Assembly: GCA_026545225.1 (NCBI GenBank)
Contig: CM048845.1
Coordinates: forward strand, 100,808,033-100,872,032
Direction of reading: 5' to 3'
Length of the DNA: 64,000 bases
Origin: Cornus controversa
Lineage: Eukaryota; Streptophyta; Magnoliopsida; Cornales; Cornaceae
Every line of letters begins with the position of its first letter. The first letter of the stretch is position 1. Both the position numbers and the translations under genes were made by a program. The notes beneath the pieces were generated by a model. It had not been told where the DNA came from. It was given only the letters and a program-made list of their open reading frames with translations, and did no database searches. Below are positions 1-10,606 of the stretch, piece after piece.

Positions 1-189
1 ACGATGAATAAACCGCCGCCTCTGAGCTGGTTGAAATACTTGTGATATAATCTCCGGTGTACAACATCTCATAATTTCTTTGTAGGTAGATACATGATCT
101 TCAAGCAATTTGTCAAGATCTATTGATGAGGAGGATGACGAAGAATGTGGAGAATTTAAATCTGACAAAGGTCGTGATGACGAAGCCAT
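1..189 (-). CDS. PIF/Harbinger-type transposase, N-terminal 63 codons (runs off left edge)
   Basis: Seen: an open frame on the minus strand from an ATG at 187-189 to the window edge, 63 codons without a stop. It begins MASSSRPLSD, continues with a serine run and an acidic/leucine stretch, and ends QPAQRRRFIHR. Family knowledge: plant HARBI1/ALP1-like DDE transposases (Plant_tran family) start with a serine-rich, low-complexity segment followed by a basic R-R-x-[YF]-I-x-R motif, just before the block that precedes the DDE nuclease domain. Here only that leader is visible; the catalytic D, D and E lie beyond the edge. A TATA-like tttatataa lies at about 274-282, upstream on the same strand, and the transposon terminus follows at 506. 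Whether the gene is intact cannot be judged. It could also be a domesticated ALP1-like gene, but the adjoining terminal repeat favours a transposon. Confidence 0.68.
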   Translation of the reverse strand, partial: MASSSRPLSDLNSPHSSSSSSSIDLDKLLEDHVSTYKEIMRCCTPEIISQVFQPAQRRRFIHR

Positions 190-506
190 TGAAAGTTCGA
201 AGTTGAAAGAGATGGTAAATGAACTTTTGAAAGATTGAAAGTAGTAGTAATTTTATAAATGAGCAAATGAGTGTTTATATAAGAAAAAAAATATAGCCGT
301 TGGTAAATAAATAAAAAAATATTTAATAATTTTAAATTTAATTTTTTTTAAAAAAAATTTATTATTTTTGTTTAGCGAAAATCTGGAGAACCTGTTGTGG
401 AGCCAAAATTTGGAGATTCTAATGATGTGGTTGGCTAAAATGCTGAGGTGGCTAGTTAAAATTCAAATTTGGAGAACCAAATTTAGCCATCCTATAGTGG
501 ATGTTC
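1..506 (-). mobile_element. PIF/Harbinger DNA transposon, one end
   Basis: Read on the minus strand, the element begins GAACATCCACTATAGG at 506 and is flanked by taa at 507-509, matching the TWA target of PIF/Harbinger elements. This terminus resembles the GAGCATCYCCAATGG-type ends common in plant Harbinger elements. A leader of about 300 bases with a TATA-like box precedes the transposase start at 189. The other end lies outside the window, so the second copy of the target duplication cannot be checked. Confidence 0.6.
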
Positions 507-2079
507 TAACACAGTAATAATATAAAGAAGTAGAATTCTTGAACACTCTTTCAACATAATATAATATATTATATAAGTATTTTATTTTTGATTAAATATG
601 AATGTATCTATGACGGAACTTTATACATAAAGCCATGTATATATTAGTGTTTATTTTATTTTTTTACAATCCTCAAATTTTGTTAAAATTCTAATAACAT
701 CTTCACTATATATATATATATATAACAAAACTCCTTGTACATGTTCCAAAACTAGTTATAGTCATCCCCCCTCTCTAATGCTATGTTTGGTAAAATGAAA
801 AATAAAAGAGAGAATAACATTATTAATAAGGGAAAGAAAGGATAATGTTAAACTTTTATCGTGTTTGGTTGGTTAGTAAAAGAAAAAAAAATATAGTTAA
901 CATGTCCGGGAAAGAAAGAAAATGAAACAAATTTAAAAAATTACCATTATACCCTTTTATATTTAAAAGAACAAATTTTAACTTTTATCAAAATAAGGGC
1001 AAAGTTGATAATAACAAAATTTTATTAAAAAATGTAGTTTTTCTTTCCCATTTTGGAAGGATACTAAAAGCTACTGTTGATGCTTAATTTATCCTTCTAA
1101 ATCCTTCCATTTCCTTTTTTTTTCATTAAAATTTTATACCAAACACATAAAATCATATCCCTCCATCTCCTTTCTTTTCTTTTTCTTCTATTTCTTTCCT
1201 ACCAAACTGACCCTAAACTTCACAAAATGCTTGACTTCTTGGATATGGGTAGATGATAATTATTATCTTGGCACATTCCTAATTTTTACTTTTCTTTCTA
1301 AATTAGAAATTCTATGAGTATACATGATTTCAACAATAATTCTTTTAATTAAATTTTTTTTTTGACATGTTAGCTTGATAGTAATTAAAATTGGAGTATT
1401 TATCGAAAAAAAATTGAAATGTAAATATTAACAAATTTAAATGAAAATATCTATCAAGTTAATTTTTATTTTCTTTTTTATCTTAATGAAAATATGCCAT
1501 TTTAGGTTCAGTTTTGTCCTATGCGATTTTATATAGAAAAATTATCAAAGGGAGTCCATAAGAAAAGGTGTAATTGCACAAAGTCTTCTGAACTATAAAA
1601 GATTTCGTATTTCAACTAGTTTTTTTAATAAGGAAATTACACTATTTTTTAATACTCCAGATAAAAGGTCAAAAATATCACGTGACTATCACATGATATT
1701 AAGAAATACGAGGTTAAGGAATCACATGAGAATCATACGGTATTTGGACTTTTTGATAAAAAGAATATATATATATATATATATATATCATGTTGGAATT
1801 AGATAGTATCCATTTTGTGGTTAGTAATGCATTTGGATAAATTTGACTCCACATTAACAGGTATAGTGTATACGATACACAAAACCCTGACAAACCTGAG
1901 GTGGCCTTGAATAGTCCAATCACTAAAATAGTATTAGTTTGATTTTGACATCATGTACAGTATATCCCTATTCTATATTGTCCTTATATTGTTCCTATCA
2001 TATACTTAGTAGTATCAACTGTATCGTACACGTTCCACCAAAAGATACTATTATTTCCGATTAATTTTTGTATGGGAAG
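507..2079. other. AT-rich intergenic stretch with one MITE
   Basis: No coding sequence is supported. The segment holds the Tourist-like MITE at 779-1213, short (TA)n runs near 709-722 and 1767-1788, and otherwise low-complexity AT-rich DNA. A 69-codon minus-strand frame at 1714-1923 crosses the (TA)n run and has no support. Confidence 0.6.
779..1213. mobile_element. Tourist-like MITE (PIF/Harbinger-derived)
   Basis: The left end TGCTATGTTTGGTA and the inverted right end GGGTCAGTTTGGTA are imperfect terminal inverted repeats. Both flanks carry the trinucleotide taa (776-778 and 1214-1216), the expected 3-bp target duplication. The inside is purine-rich on the left and pyrimidine-rich on the right, so the arms can fold together. 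No ORF is present. It has the same size and style as the elements at 2783, 12251 and 51230. Confidence 0.7.
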
Positions 2080-2745
2080 GCTAAAATTAGGAGTAACAAA
2101 ATGAGATATGATTCGACAATATCACACAAATATGACACAAGTTAAACGAATTTGAGTTTGAGATAAACTAACACGTTAAATAAATAAGTCGACACGAACA
2201 CGATACGTAAAAATTAAATTGAGTTTTTAGTCCCACGATATGATTACAACATTAGTTATTTATATATTATGATTTTATACAAACTTATATATACATAATT
2301 GTATATATTGTAATTGTTTGCAATCTATTTATTTTTTTATCGAATTGATGTAGCCATAAAATGCAATGATGAGATTGTTATGTTATCTTTTTAGTTATTG
2401 AATCACCTTAGTATATTTTTGAATTCATATATAAATACAAAATTTATAATATAGTTTGATTTTAGGATTTATGTATTGATATGTACTTTATTTTTATATG
2501 ATTTTAGGGTTAAAAAACTCTTATGATATAAGTTAAACGGATTAAAAAAATTATTAAAGAAGTCGTGCCATTATAAGACATATTTATTAAATAAGTTATA
2601 CACGGGTGAACACAAATAACATGTTTAATAAATGGATTAAGTTAGTATTGAAGGTCTCTAAAACAATTATTAAATAAATCAGATTAAAATTAAACTTTTT
2701 AGTAAAATACTTATAAATTAACATACACTGAAACACGAATTGTTG
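2080..2745 (-). repeat. Dispersed repeat, full-length copy (related to 48853-49400)
   Basis: Its reverse complement aligns along most of its length with 48853-49400, with the same order of motifs: tcgtgtcgac-like runs, ttattaaacatgtta, catatcaatacataaat and catcattgcatttta. The ends (taggagtaacaa on the left, ttgttgcaccc on the right) resemble the TAGGGGTG-type termini of plant hAT elements. I could not define a convincing target duplication. No ORF is seen. Confidence 0.5.
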
Positions 2746-2782
2746 CACCCACCGAAAACACCACAATTTGTACCGGGACTAA

Positions 2783-3254
2783 GGCTCCGTTTGGATTGAG
2801 TGATTTGAAAAAATAAGGAGATAAAAGAAAAAAAATGATATGCCATGTTGTATTTGGATAGATTTCATTAAAAGAAAAGAAATTATAAGGAGGATAAGAA
2901 ATGATATTTCTCCTTCTTTATCCCTCATATCCTATTCTCTCAAAAATGAGAAGATTATGAGAAAAAGAATAATGTTTAAATAGTACTTTCATAATTTCAA
3001 ACTATTCTCAACAATTAAAAAAAGAAAATTATTATTCCACTCATATCCTATAAATATAAAAGGATATGATAGTAATTTAGTCGTTATCATTTCTTTCACT
3101 TATCTTATTCAAACAAGAATGATATCATATCATTTTTTTTCCTCCTATTTATTTAAACATAAATAAAGTTTGTTGTTATTCTTCAATTTTCTTTCTTTTC
3201 TATTATAACTAATGTTATTATTTTTTTTTCTCTTGTGTCCATCCAGATCGAGCC
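2783..3254. mobile_element. Tourist-like MITE
   Basis: The terminal inverted repeats are GGCTCCGTTTGGAT (left) and GGCTCGATCTGGAT (right, inverted). They are flanked by identical taa trinucleotides at 2780-2782 and 3255-3257. The 472-bp interior has purine-rich and pyrimidine-rich halves and no ORF. It sits about 550 bases upstream of the first P450 start codon. Confidence 0.75.
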
Positions 3255-3286
3255 TAAAAGATACAACTCGTCGGCATAATCGTAAT

Positions 3287-3445
3287 GGATAATGCTACTC
3301 AGGCAGAAACATTAAGCAGAATTTATAGGCAGAAAATTTTAGAACCATTGGATACATGTGGTGAGTGTATGTGGTGGGGTTTACTACATACATTCAATGG
3401 TTCTAAAAATTTCTGCCTATGAATTCTGCCTGAGTAGCATTACCC
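3287..3445. mobile_element. Mutator-type MITE, 159 bp, with near-perfect 9-bp target duplication
   Basis: The left arm GGATAATGCTACTCAGGCAG and the right arm (inverted GGGTAATGCTACTCAGGCAG) match apart from the first three positions. Inner parts also pair (atttataggcagaaa with tttctgcctatgaat). The flanks are aatcgtaat (3278-3286) and aatagtaat (3446-3454), 8 of 9 identical, as expected of Mutator-superfamily insertions. It is non-coding and lies about 230 bases upstream of the TATA-like box of the first P450 gene. Confidence 0.75.
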
Positions 3446-3673
3446 AATAGTAATTTAAACATCAAAGTTATTTATTCATTTTTTTATTCTTTACGATCTC
3501 AAATATCTAAGTTGATTCCAAGAAAATGTTGTCCAAATCAGAGTGGTCCCCACTCCGCCCTCTCGAGGGTCAAATCCTCTCCAAGTTTTTCTCTCTCTCC
3601 ATCTATTTTGCTTCTTAATCTGAATTTAACCATGGTAAAAAGATAACAGGGTTTAACCCAGGGTAAAAAGGTC

Positions 3674-3681
3674 TATTTAAA
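3674..3681 (+). promoter_or_regulatory. TATA-like box of first CYP78A gene
   Basis: The sequence tatttaaa lies 126 bases before the ATG at 3807. It is followed by a pyrimidine-rich leader with CT repeats (about 3726-3740), typical of plant 5' UTRs. The second P450 gene has the same arrangement. Confidence 0.5.
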
Positions 3682-3806
3682 CGATATCAGGCCCTTCATC
3701 TCCATATTCTGCCGTCTGCAACACACACTCTCTCTCCATTGCAATATCGTTCTGGTTCCACTCATTTCTGGTCTTGTTCTTACTTTCTTTCGACAACCTT
3801 CCAAAA

Positions 3807-5322
3807 ATGTTGTCAACAGAAAGCTACTCTCTGCTCATTCCTGGAACTGGGTACTCTACGGTTCTCAGTTTTGAGCTGTTTCTCTGTGTTTTCCTCTTTG
3901 TTGCTGTGTTTGCTTTTTTGCTCGCACCTGGTGGGCTTGCTTGGGCTCTCTCCAAGGCTGGAATCAGAGGCCAGCCTAGAACATCTATTCCTGGACCCTC
4001 TGGTCTTCCTCTTCTTGGTCTGCTCTTTGCTTTCACTTGTTCTTTGACTCACAGAGTCCTCGCGAAGCTCGCTCACAGCTTCAAGGCCGTACGGTTAATG
4101 GCGTTCTCCATTGGGTTCACTCGTTTCATCATTTCGAGCCACCCCGAGACGGCCAAAGACATTCTCAACAGCTCGGCTTTCGCTGATAGGCCAGTAAAGG
4201 AGTCTGCCTACGAGCTTCTCTTCCATAGAGCAATGGGTTTTGCTCCGTTTGGAGAGTACTGGAGGAACTTGAGGAGAATATCGGCGACCCATTTGTTCAG
4301 TCCCAAGAGAATCGCTAGTTTTGGTGAGTTTCGGACAAAGATTGGGCTCAAAATGGTGAGTGAAATCATGGACCTTATGGACAGAAATGGGGAGGTTGAG
4401 GTCAAGGGGGTTTTGCATTTCGGGTCTCTGAATAACGTGATGATGAGTGTGTTTGGAAGGTCGTATGAGTTTAGCGAAAATGGTGGTGGTGGGTTTGAGC
4501 TTGAGGGGTTGGTGAGTGAAGGGTATGAACTGCTTGGTATTTTCAACTGGAGTGACCATTTTCCTCTACTGGGTTGGTTGGATTTGCAGGGAGTGAGAAA
4601 GAGATGCAGAGATTTGGTTGCTAAGGTGAATGTGTTTGTTGGGAAGATCATACAAGAGCATAGGATCAAGAGGGATGCAAACGTATGCGGTGTTGATGAG
4701 AGCTCTGGTGATTTTGTTGATGTTTTGCTTGATCTGGAGAAAGAAAATAGGCTCAGTGATTCTGATATGATTGCGGTGCTATGGGTATTTTCTCCTTTCC
4801 TATTCATATACTAGACTGTGGACAACACTCAGTTATATTTGTAGTTTTTGTATTATTTAATATCAATGTTTATGTGTAATCCTTTGTTACGTTATTTGTT
4901 TTTGGGTTCAATACATTTATTTATATTTGTCTATATGATGAGTTGGTATAGTTGTCTCTCTTGTGCTTAGTTTCTATCAGTAAATGGTATATTTCCTATG
5001 CACAGTTCTTTTCTTGGTTGCTTTGTTGCAATGAAATGCTTTTACAAGCTTGCTGCAGATCGTTTTACTTTGTTGCAATGTTTGCTTTGTATTACATAAT
5101 TTCCTTTGCATAGTTTTTTTACAGTTAATGTTGATGTTTAAAATGGATGTGTTTGATTTCCTCTTTCTGGGGTATAGTATTCATAGACAATCTGAATATT
5201 TTGAACTCCTAATTTGGTGATAACTTTCTAGAGTAGGACTGATATTTTCTTATTATCCTTTCTTCTTGTGTTGTCTTTTATTGTTACAGGTATATGCATA
5301 TTCTTACACATACGCATGCTCT

Positions 5323-5354
<32 letters not shown>

Positions 5355-5992
5355 GTACACGCTATCATTAATTACTTTCATTTCAGGAAATGATCTTCCG
5401 GGGAACTGATACAGTGGCAATACTCCTAGAGTGGATACTCGCAAGAATGGTTTTGCACCCTGAAATCCAAGCCAAAGCCCAATCTGAAATCGACAGTGTC
5501 GTTGGAACTTCCCGGAAAGTATCCGATTCTGACCTCCCTCACCTTTCCTACCTCAACGGGATAGTGAAAGAAACCTTGAGAATGCACCCACCAGGCCCAT
5601 TACTGTCCTGGGCTAGGCTAGCCATCCATGACACCCATGTTGGCGAGCACTTCATTCCTGCTGGCACCACTGCTATGGTGAACATGTGGGCCATTACTCA
5701 CGACGAGAGGGTGTGGTCGGAGCCGAATGAGTTCAAACCAGAAAGGTTCATGGAGGAGGAGGTCCCCATTCTGGGGTCTGATCTCAGGTTGGCTCCTTTT
5801 GGTTCTGGGAGGAGGGTCTGTCCTGGTAAGGCCATGGGCTTGGCAACTGTTCAGCTATGGTTAGCCCAGTTGCTTCAGAACTTCAAATGGGTTTCTGCTT
5901 CTGAGAATGGCGTGGATTTGTCCGAGTGCCTCAAGCTATCCATGGAGATGAAAAACCCCTTGGTTTGCAAAGCTGTTGCTAGGAGTTCTTGA
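3807..5992 (+). CDS. CYP78A: Cytochrome P450, CYP78A5/KLUH-like (tandem copy 1)
   Basis: Two exons, 3807-4784 and 5387-5992, give 527 residues, normal for the family. The intron (4785-5386, gt...ag, phase 0) falls between LW and EMIFRGTDT. The ATG at 3807 was chosen because it aligns with the start of the neighbouring paralogue. Seen: a membrane anchor at about residues 18-40, the proline hinge PGPSG (62-66), the C-helix WRNLR, the I-helix RGTDT (331-335), ExxR (E388, R391), PERF (444-447) and the heme loop [11 protein letters not shown] with axial C471. Family knowledge: CYP78A enzymes are ER-anchored monooxygenases. Arabidopsis CYP78A5/KLUH promotes organ and seed growth through a mobile signal whose substrate is unsettled. 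The N-terminal [12 protein letters not shown] and [11 protein letters not shown] segments favour the CYP78A5 branch. All catalytic motifs are intact, so I expect it to be functional. The exact orthology is inferred. Confidence 0.95.
5324..5354. repeat. (TA)n(CA)n microsatellite in P450 intron
   Basis: A run of ta dinucleotides passes into ca dinucleotides about 30 bases upstream of the 3' splice site of the first P450 gene. It is likely length-polymorphic. Confidence 0.85.
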
Positions 5993-6322
5993 AATCGTCG
6001 TAGTGTTTGATGGTGTTGTGTTGTCTCTTGTTAGCGGAATGGTGTGTTGCTATTTGATCTCTGCCATAGTTTTGGAACCTTTAATGGGGAGATTTTAACT
6101 GCATTATTAATTTAGTATTTTATGTTGTTTAAGTACTGGGCTGTTTTAGGTAGTTAGTAGATGTAGTAGTGGTGTACTAAATTGTTGGCAAGAAAGTTCA
6201 GCTCCATGATTTTGTGTAATGAATAGGTTCGGCGGTGTGCCGACTGATGGAAGGGTTGAATTCTACTTCTTTAATCCATCTTCTAGTCTTTTTACTTTAA
6301 TGCATTATAATTAGCTTTTGTT

Positions 6323-6364
<42 letters not shown>

Positions 6365-8004
6365 AAAGTAGTTAGTTTGTATGCTTAATTATGTGGTGGT
6401 ATTGATATTGGTTATGTTATATTTCTGTACTTTTTAAGTCCTGGTGGTCATCAATCGAGGGGGCTCTCTTAGTTCAATGGAATTTTTTTTTTTTGGTCTC
6501 TAGATGATTCTATATTTTAATTATTGATAATGGTTATAATCCTAAATAATTATGCATCAATGTAACAATTTTTATTATCCTTAAATTAAGAAACAAATTA
6601 ACACATCAATATCACTTCTTTACAAACATTTGGAAGGATGTATCAGATGAATGAGCACTTGAAATAAATTCTCCTCCTTCAATTATTAAAATTTTTGTAC
6701 TTAAATGTCTGTGTCAATATAAACTCTTTCTTTATTTGATCATTAATGACAAAGAGAATATAATAATAAATATGATACGAAAAAGGGTAAATAAGTATAT
6801 AATTAGTATGATAATATCTATATCTATACTATCTATTAAATGTGTAAGGCATATTTTTTATATACATTTTATTTCAATAAAAATGAAACTTATATATACA
6901 CATATTATTGTTATATTTATTCTTTGAGAACCATACGTCTCTCTCCTGTCCAAAAAAAACTAAATTCTCTTTCTGAACTTTTACATCTTTTAAATTCTAT
7001 TCGCCTAATATTTTTATGAATTTTTATAAATGAAATATTATTTATTTCTTATTAATGGAAGACAACAATATTACTAATGTTTTTTTTGACTCTTTTCTTG
7101 TATTCAATATCACCAATTAATCACATGTTTATGTTTTATTTTAAATTTTTATGTAAATGCTTAATAAATAATTAAACATCTACCTATACCTATAAAGTGT
7201 GTAAATTTTTATTTTTATATACATTTTCATTAATTTTTTATGTAATTATTTTTATCAAAAACATTTAACACCACCACCGAGATGACACTAGACAACTAGG
7301 AACACCCACAAAGATGATACATAAATGCATTAGTTTCACATATGAACCTTTCAGCTTTCTTACATAAATGTTTAGTTTCATATATCAACCTTTCACCTTT
7401 CTTATGTCATATAATTAGAAAGTTTTTTAAATTTTGGTTACTTATGTTCTATGTGAAGGTTACAAAATTAATTGTCATTGAGGACTCGTACAATCTTAGT
7501 ATACATAATACACTTTAGGTTTTTTTTGTGATAAATAGATCCAACGATACTTTTACAGTTTACTCACATGCATTGCATGCGCTTATTTACCAGCATTATA
7601 TATGTTATATAATAAATATGAATTCATAATTTTACTGTAGTCTTGACTTGTATTATATATATATATATATATGTATATATCTATATATGTAATTTATTAT
7701 TTTTATTCTCTCTTCTCACATGTTATTTTTGGTATGAATCTTCATTAATTTCATGCTTAAATATATTATTTTTTTATTAATTTGGTAAAAAATATAAATA
7801 CTAAGATTTTTTTAGTAAGAAAAACGATTTAGAATTTACAAATAAGCCACTAATGTTAATTAAAAGGTCTTCAAAAGTTCAATAATATAATTAAAATTCA
7901 ATAAAAATTTACTTTTATTAAGTTTATGTGTAAAATATATAATGGATATGGAAATGTATATAAATATTAAGGGGCAGAAGAGTAATTTAAATCTCGAAAT
8001 TCCT
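5993..8004. other. Intergenic region between the tandem P450 genes
   Basis: The first 270 bases are the 3' UTR and downstream flank of copy 1. They share motifs with the sequence after copy 2 (atggggagatt, gctgttttaggtagt, and a tttgtgtaatgaa-like block near 6213-6225 and 10780-10792), so the duplication took in the 3' flank. Next come a (TA)n microsatellite at 6327-6362 and AT-rich DNA without a supported gene. The 63-codon + strand frame at 6736-6927 is AT-rich low-complexity sequence. Confidence 0.65.
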
Positions 8005-8011
8005 TATTTAA
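8005..8011 (+). promoter_or_regulatory. TATA-like box of second CYP78A gene, with CT-rich leader
   Basis: The sequence tatttaa lies about 210 bases before the ATG at 8221. The leader between is strongly pyrimidine-rich with ctctct runs (about 8068-8110 and 8160-8205), as in copy 1 but longer. Confidence 0.5.
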
Positions 8012-8220
8012 CCGCTCTCTCACGCTCTTCCTCTCTTCATTCTGCCACTTCGGCACTTCCTACTACACACACTCTCTCTCTCTCCTCCGTTAATCTCTCT
8101 TTCTCACTCTTCCGTTAGAACTCCGCACTGCCTCCATCCATTTCTGAACTACCCTCTTCCCCTCTCTCTCTCTGTCTCTCTAAAACTCTCCGTATTTCTC
8201 TCTTTCTAAAACAGCCCAAA

Positions 8221-10606
8221 ATGTCATCAGAATTTTATGCTCTCTGCATTCCTCGAACAGGGTACTCCTCCTCAGTCCTCAGCTTCGAGCTATTTCTCTT
8301 TGTTCTTCTCTTTATTGCTCTGTTTGCTTTCTGGCTATCACCTGGTGGACTTGCTTGGGCTCTCTCCAAGGCTGGAATCAGAGGCCACCCTAAAACATCC
8401 ATCCCTGGACCCTCTGGTCTCCCTCTTCTAGGGCTGGTCTTCACTTTCACTGGTTCTCTCACTCACAGAGTCCTCGCCAAGCTCGCTCAGAGCGTCAAGG
8501 CCGTACCGTTAATGGCGTTCTCAATTGGGTTCACTCGTTTCATCATTTCAAGCCACCCCGAGACCGCCAAAGACATTCTCAACAGCTCGGCTTTCGCGGA
8601 TCGACCCGTGAAAGAGTCTGCCTACGAGCTTCTCTTCCACAGAGCAATGGGTTTCGCTCCGTATGGAGTGTATTGGAGGAATTTGAGGAGAATTTCTGCG
8701 ACCCATTTGTTTAGTCCCAAGAGAATCGCTTGTTTTGGGGAGTTTCGGCAAAAGATTGGGATCAAAATGGTTGGTGAAATCATGGACTTGATGGAGCGAA
8801 ATGGGGAGGTGGACGTCAAGGGAGTTTTGCATTTTGGGTCTCTGAACAATGTGATGATGAGTGTGTTTGGAAGGTCATATGAGTTTGGTGAAAATGGTGG
8901 TGGTGATGGGCGTGAGCTTGAGGGTTTAGTGAGTGAAGGGTATGGACTGCTTGGTATTTTCAACTGGAGTGACCATTTTCCTCTTCTGGGTTGGTTGGAT
9001 TTGCAGGGAGTGAGAAAGAGATGCAGAAAGTTGGTCTCTAAGGTGAATGTTTTTGTTGGGAAGATCATAGAAGAGCATAGGATGAAGAGGCTTGAAAATG
9101 GATTTCGTGGTGTTGATGAGACCTCTGCTGATTTTGTTGATGTCTTGCTTGATTTAGAAAACGAGAACAGACTCAATGACTCTGATATGGTTGCAGTTCT
9201 ATGGGTAACTTTTTTTATTAGCCTTCATTGTTATTTTGTTTTCTGATCATAATTCTTTTCTATACTTGTGTGTAAACCTTTATTGTTTAGTTTATGATTT
9301 GTAGTATTGCTTTTATTGGGCTTATGATGATGAATGATGGTTTAGTTTATTTGCCTCAGTTCCTTAAAACAGATTTCAATAATTCTAAAAATATATACAC
9401 TCACAATTTTCAGATAATACAAAAAATATTCTCCAAAATTATGCATTCACTTTTTAACTCAATGACAATGTCAAATAAATGAAATTTCCAACTGTTAGAA
9501 ATTTGTAGCTTATATATACATATATCTTTTTTTTTACTTTATGGGATTCTATGATTTTATTAGAATACTACTGATCTTTCTATTTTGCTTTTTTCTCATA
9601 CCATTGTTCCTGATAGTGTTGTAACCAGATGCTTGAATTGAATCTGTTCTGTTTCTTTATCTGGGTTCCAAAGAAATAGAGAATCTGAATGTTTTCTCTC
9701 TTTTTTGCTTGATGATAAGACTCATGTTTTCTTATCTTTTCTCCTTTTGTTTCTAATGATTTTATTGGTTTCTACATTTATACAATAAAATTTAGAGCAT
9801 GTTGTTTTGTGAGTGACAAACCAAAAAAAAATATAAATTTAGAGCATGTTGTTTTGTGAGTGACAAACCAGGCGGATCCTCACCTTCCCTAATTTTTTAT
9901 TTTTTATTTTTGATTTTTTATCAATACTATATGCATGTTTTGTCATCAAATATGTAACGTACTCTACTAAGGGGTTAATGGATGTTTCTCTATTTTTCAG
10001 GAAATGATATTTAGGGGAACTGATACAGTGGCAATACTCCTAGAGTGGATACTTGCAAGAATGGTTTTGCACCCTGAAATCCAAGCCAAAGCCCAATCTG
10101 AAATCGACACTGTCGTTGGAACATCCCGGAAAGTATCCGATTCTGACCTCCCTCACCTTCCCTATCTCAATGCCATAGTGAAAGAAACCCTGCGAATGCA
10201 CCCACCTGGCCCATTACTGTCTTGGGCTAGGCTAGCCATCCATGACACCCATGTCGGCCAGCACTTCATTCCTGCTGGCACCACTGCTATGGTAAACATG
10301 TGGGCCATTGCTCACGACGAGCGGGTTTGGTCTGAGCCAAATGAGTTTAAACCAGAGAGGTTCATGGAGGAGGAGGTCACCATTCTGGGGTCTGATCTCA
10401 GGTTGGCTCCTTTTGGTTCTGGGAGAAGAGTCTGTCCTGGCAAAGCCCTTGGCTTAGCAACAGTTCAATTGTGGTTGGCTCAGTTGCTTCAGAGCTGCAA
10501 ATGGATTTGTTCTGATGTTACTGGTGTGGACTTGTCTGAGTGCCTCAAACTCTCCATGGAGATGAAACACCCCTTGGTTTGCAAAGCTGTTACTAGGGTT
10601 TCTTGA
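8221..10606 (+). CDS. CYP78A: Cytochrome P450, CYP78A5/KLUH-like (tandem copy 2)
   Basis: Two exons, 8221-9204 and 10001-10606, give 529 residues. The phase-0 intron (9205-10000) interrupts the same [11 protein letters not shown] boundary as in copy 1. Seen: an anchor at about residues 18-40, PGPSG (62-66), WRNLR, RGTDT, ExxR (E390, R393), PERF (446-449) and [11 protein letters not shown] with heme-ligating C473. The exon-2 products of the two copies differ at about 18 of 200 residues, half of them clustered shortly after the heme loop ([11 protein letters not shown] here against [11 protein letters not shown]). The first ~110 bases of exon 2 are nearly identical at the nucleotide level. Role and location are as for copy 1: an ER monooxygenase linked by family knowledge to organ and seed size control. 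Both copies look intact. Different leaders and upstream flanks could allow different expression, which is inference. Confidence 0.95.
9788..9870 (+). repeat. Tandem 36-bp direct repeat in P450 copy-2 intron
   Basis: The 36-base block at 9788-9823 (beginning aaatttagagcatg and ending gtgacaaacca) is repeated exactly at 9835-9870, 47 bases apart, with an A-rich spacer. It is absent from the intron of copy 1. It looks like a recent local slippage duplication. Confidence 0.9.

Noticed and set aside
3774..3806. Longer frame extending the first P450 upstream of 3807
   Set aside because: The extension starts at a TTG, not an ATG, and adds residues with no counterpart in copy 2, which starts at the position aligned with 3807.
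4095..4807. Long minus-strand frames opposite P450 exon 1 (and the same at 8548-9176)
   Set aside because: They are shadows of the coding strand, caused by its codon bias. They recur in both paralogues only because the sense sequence is conserved.
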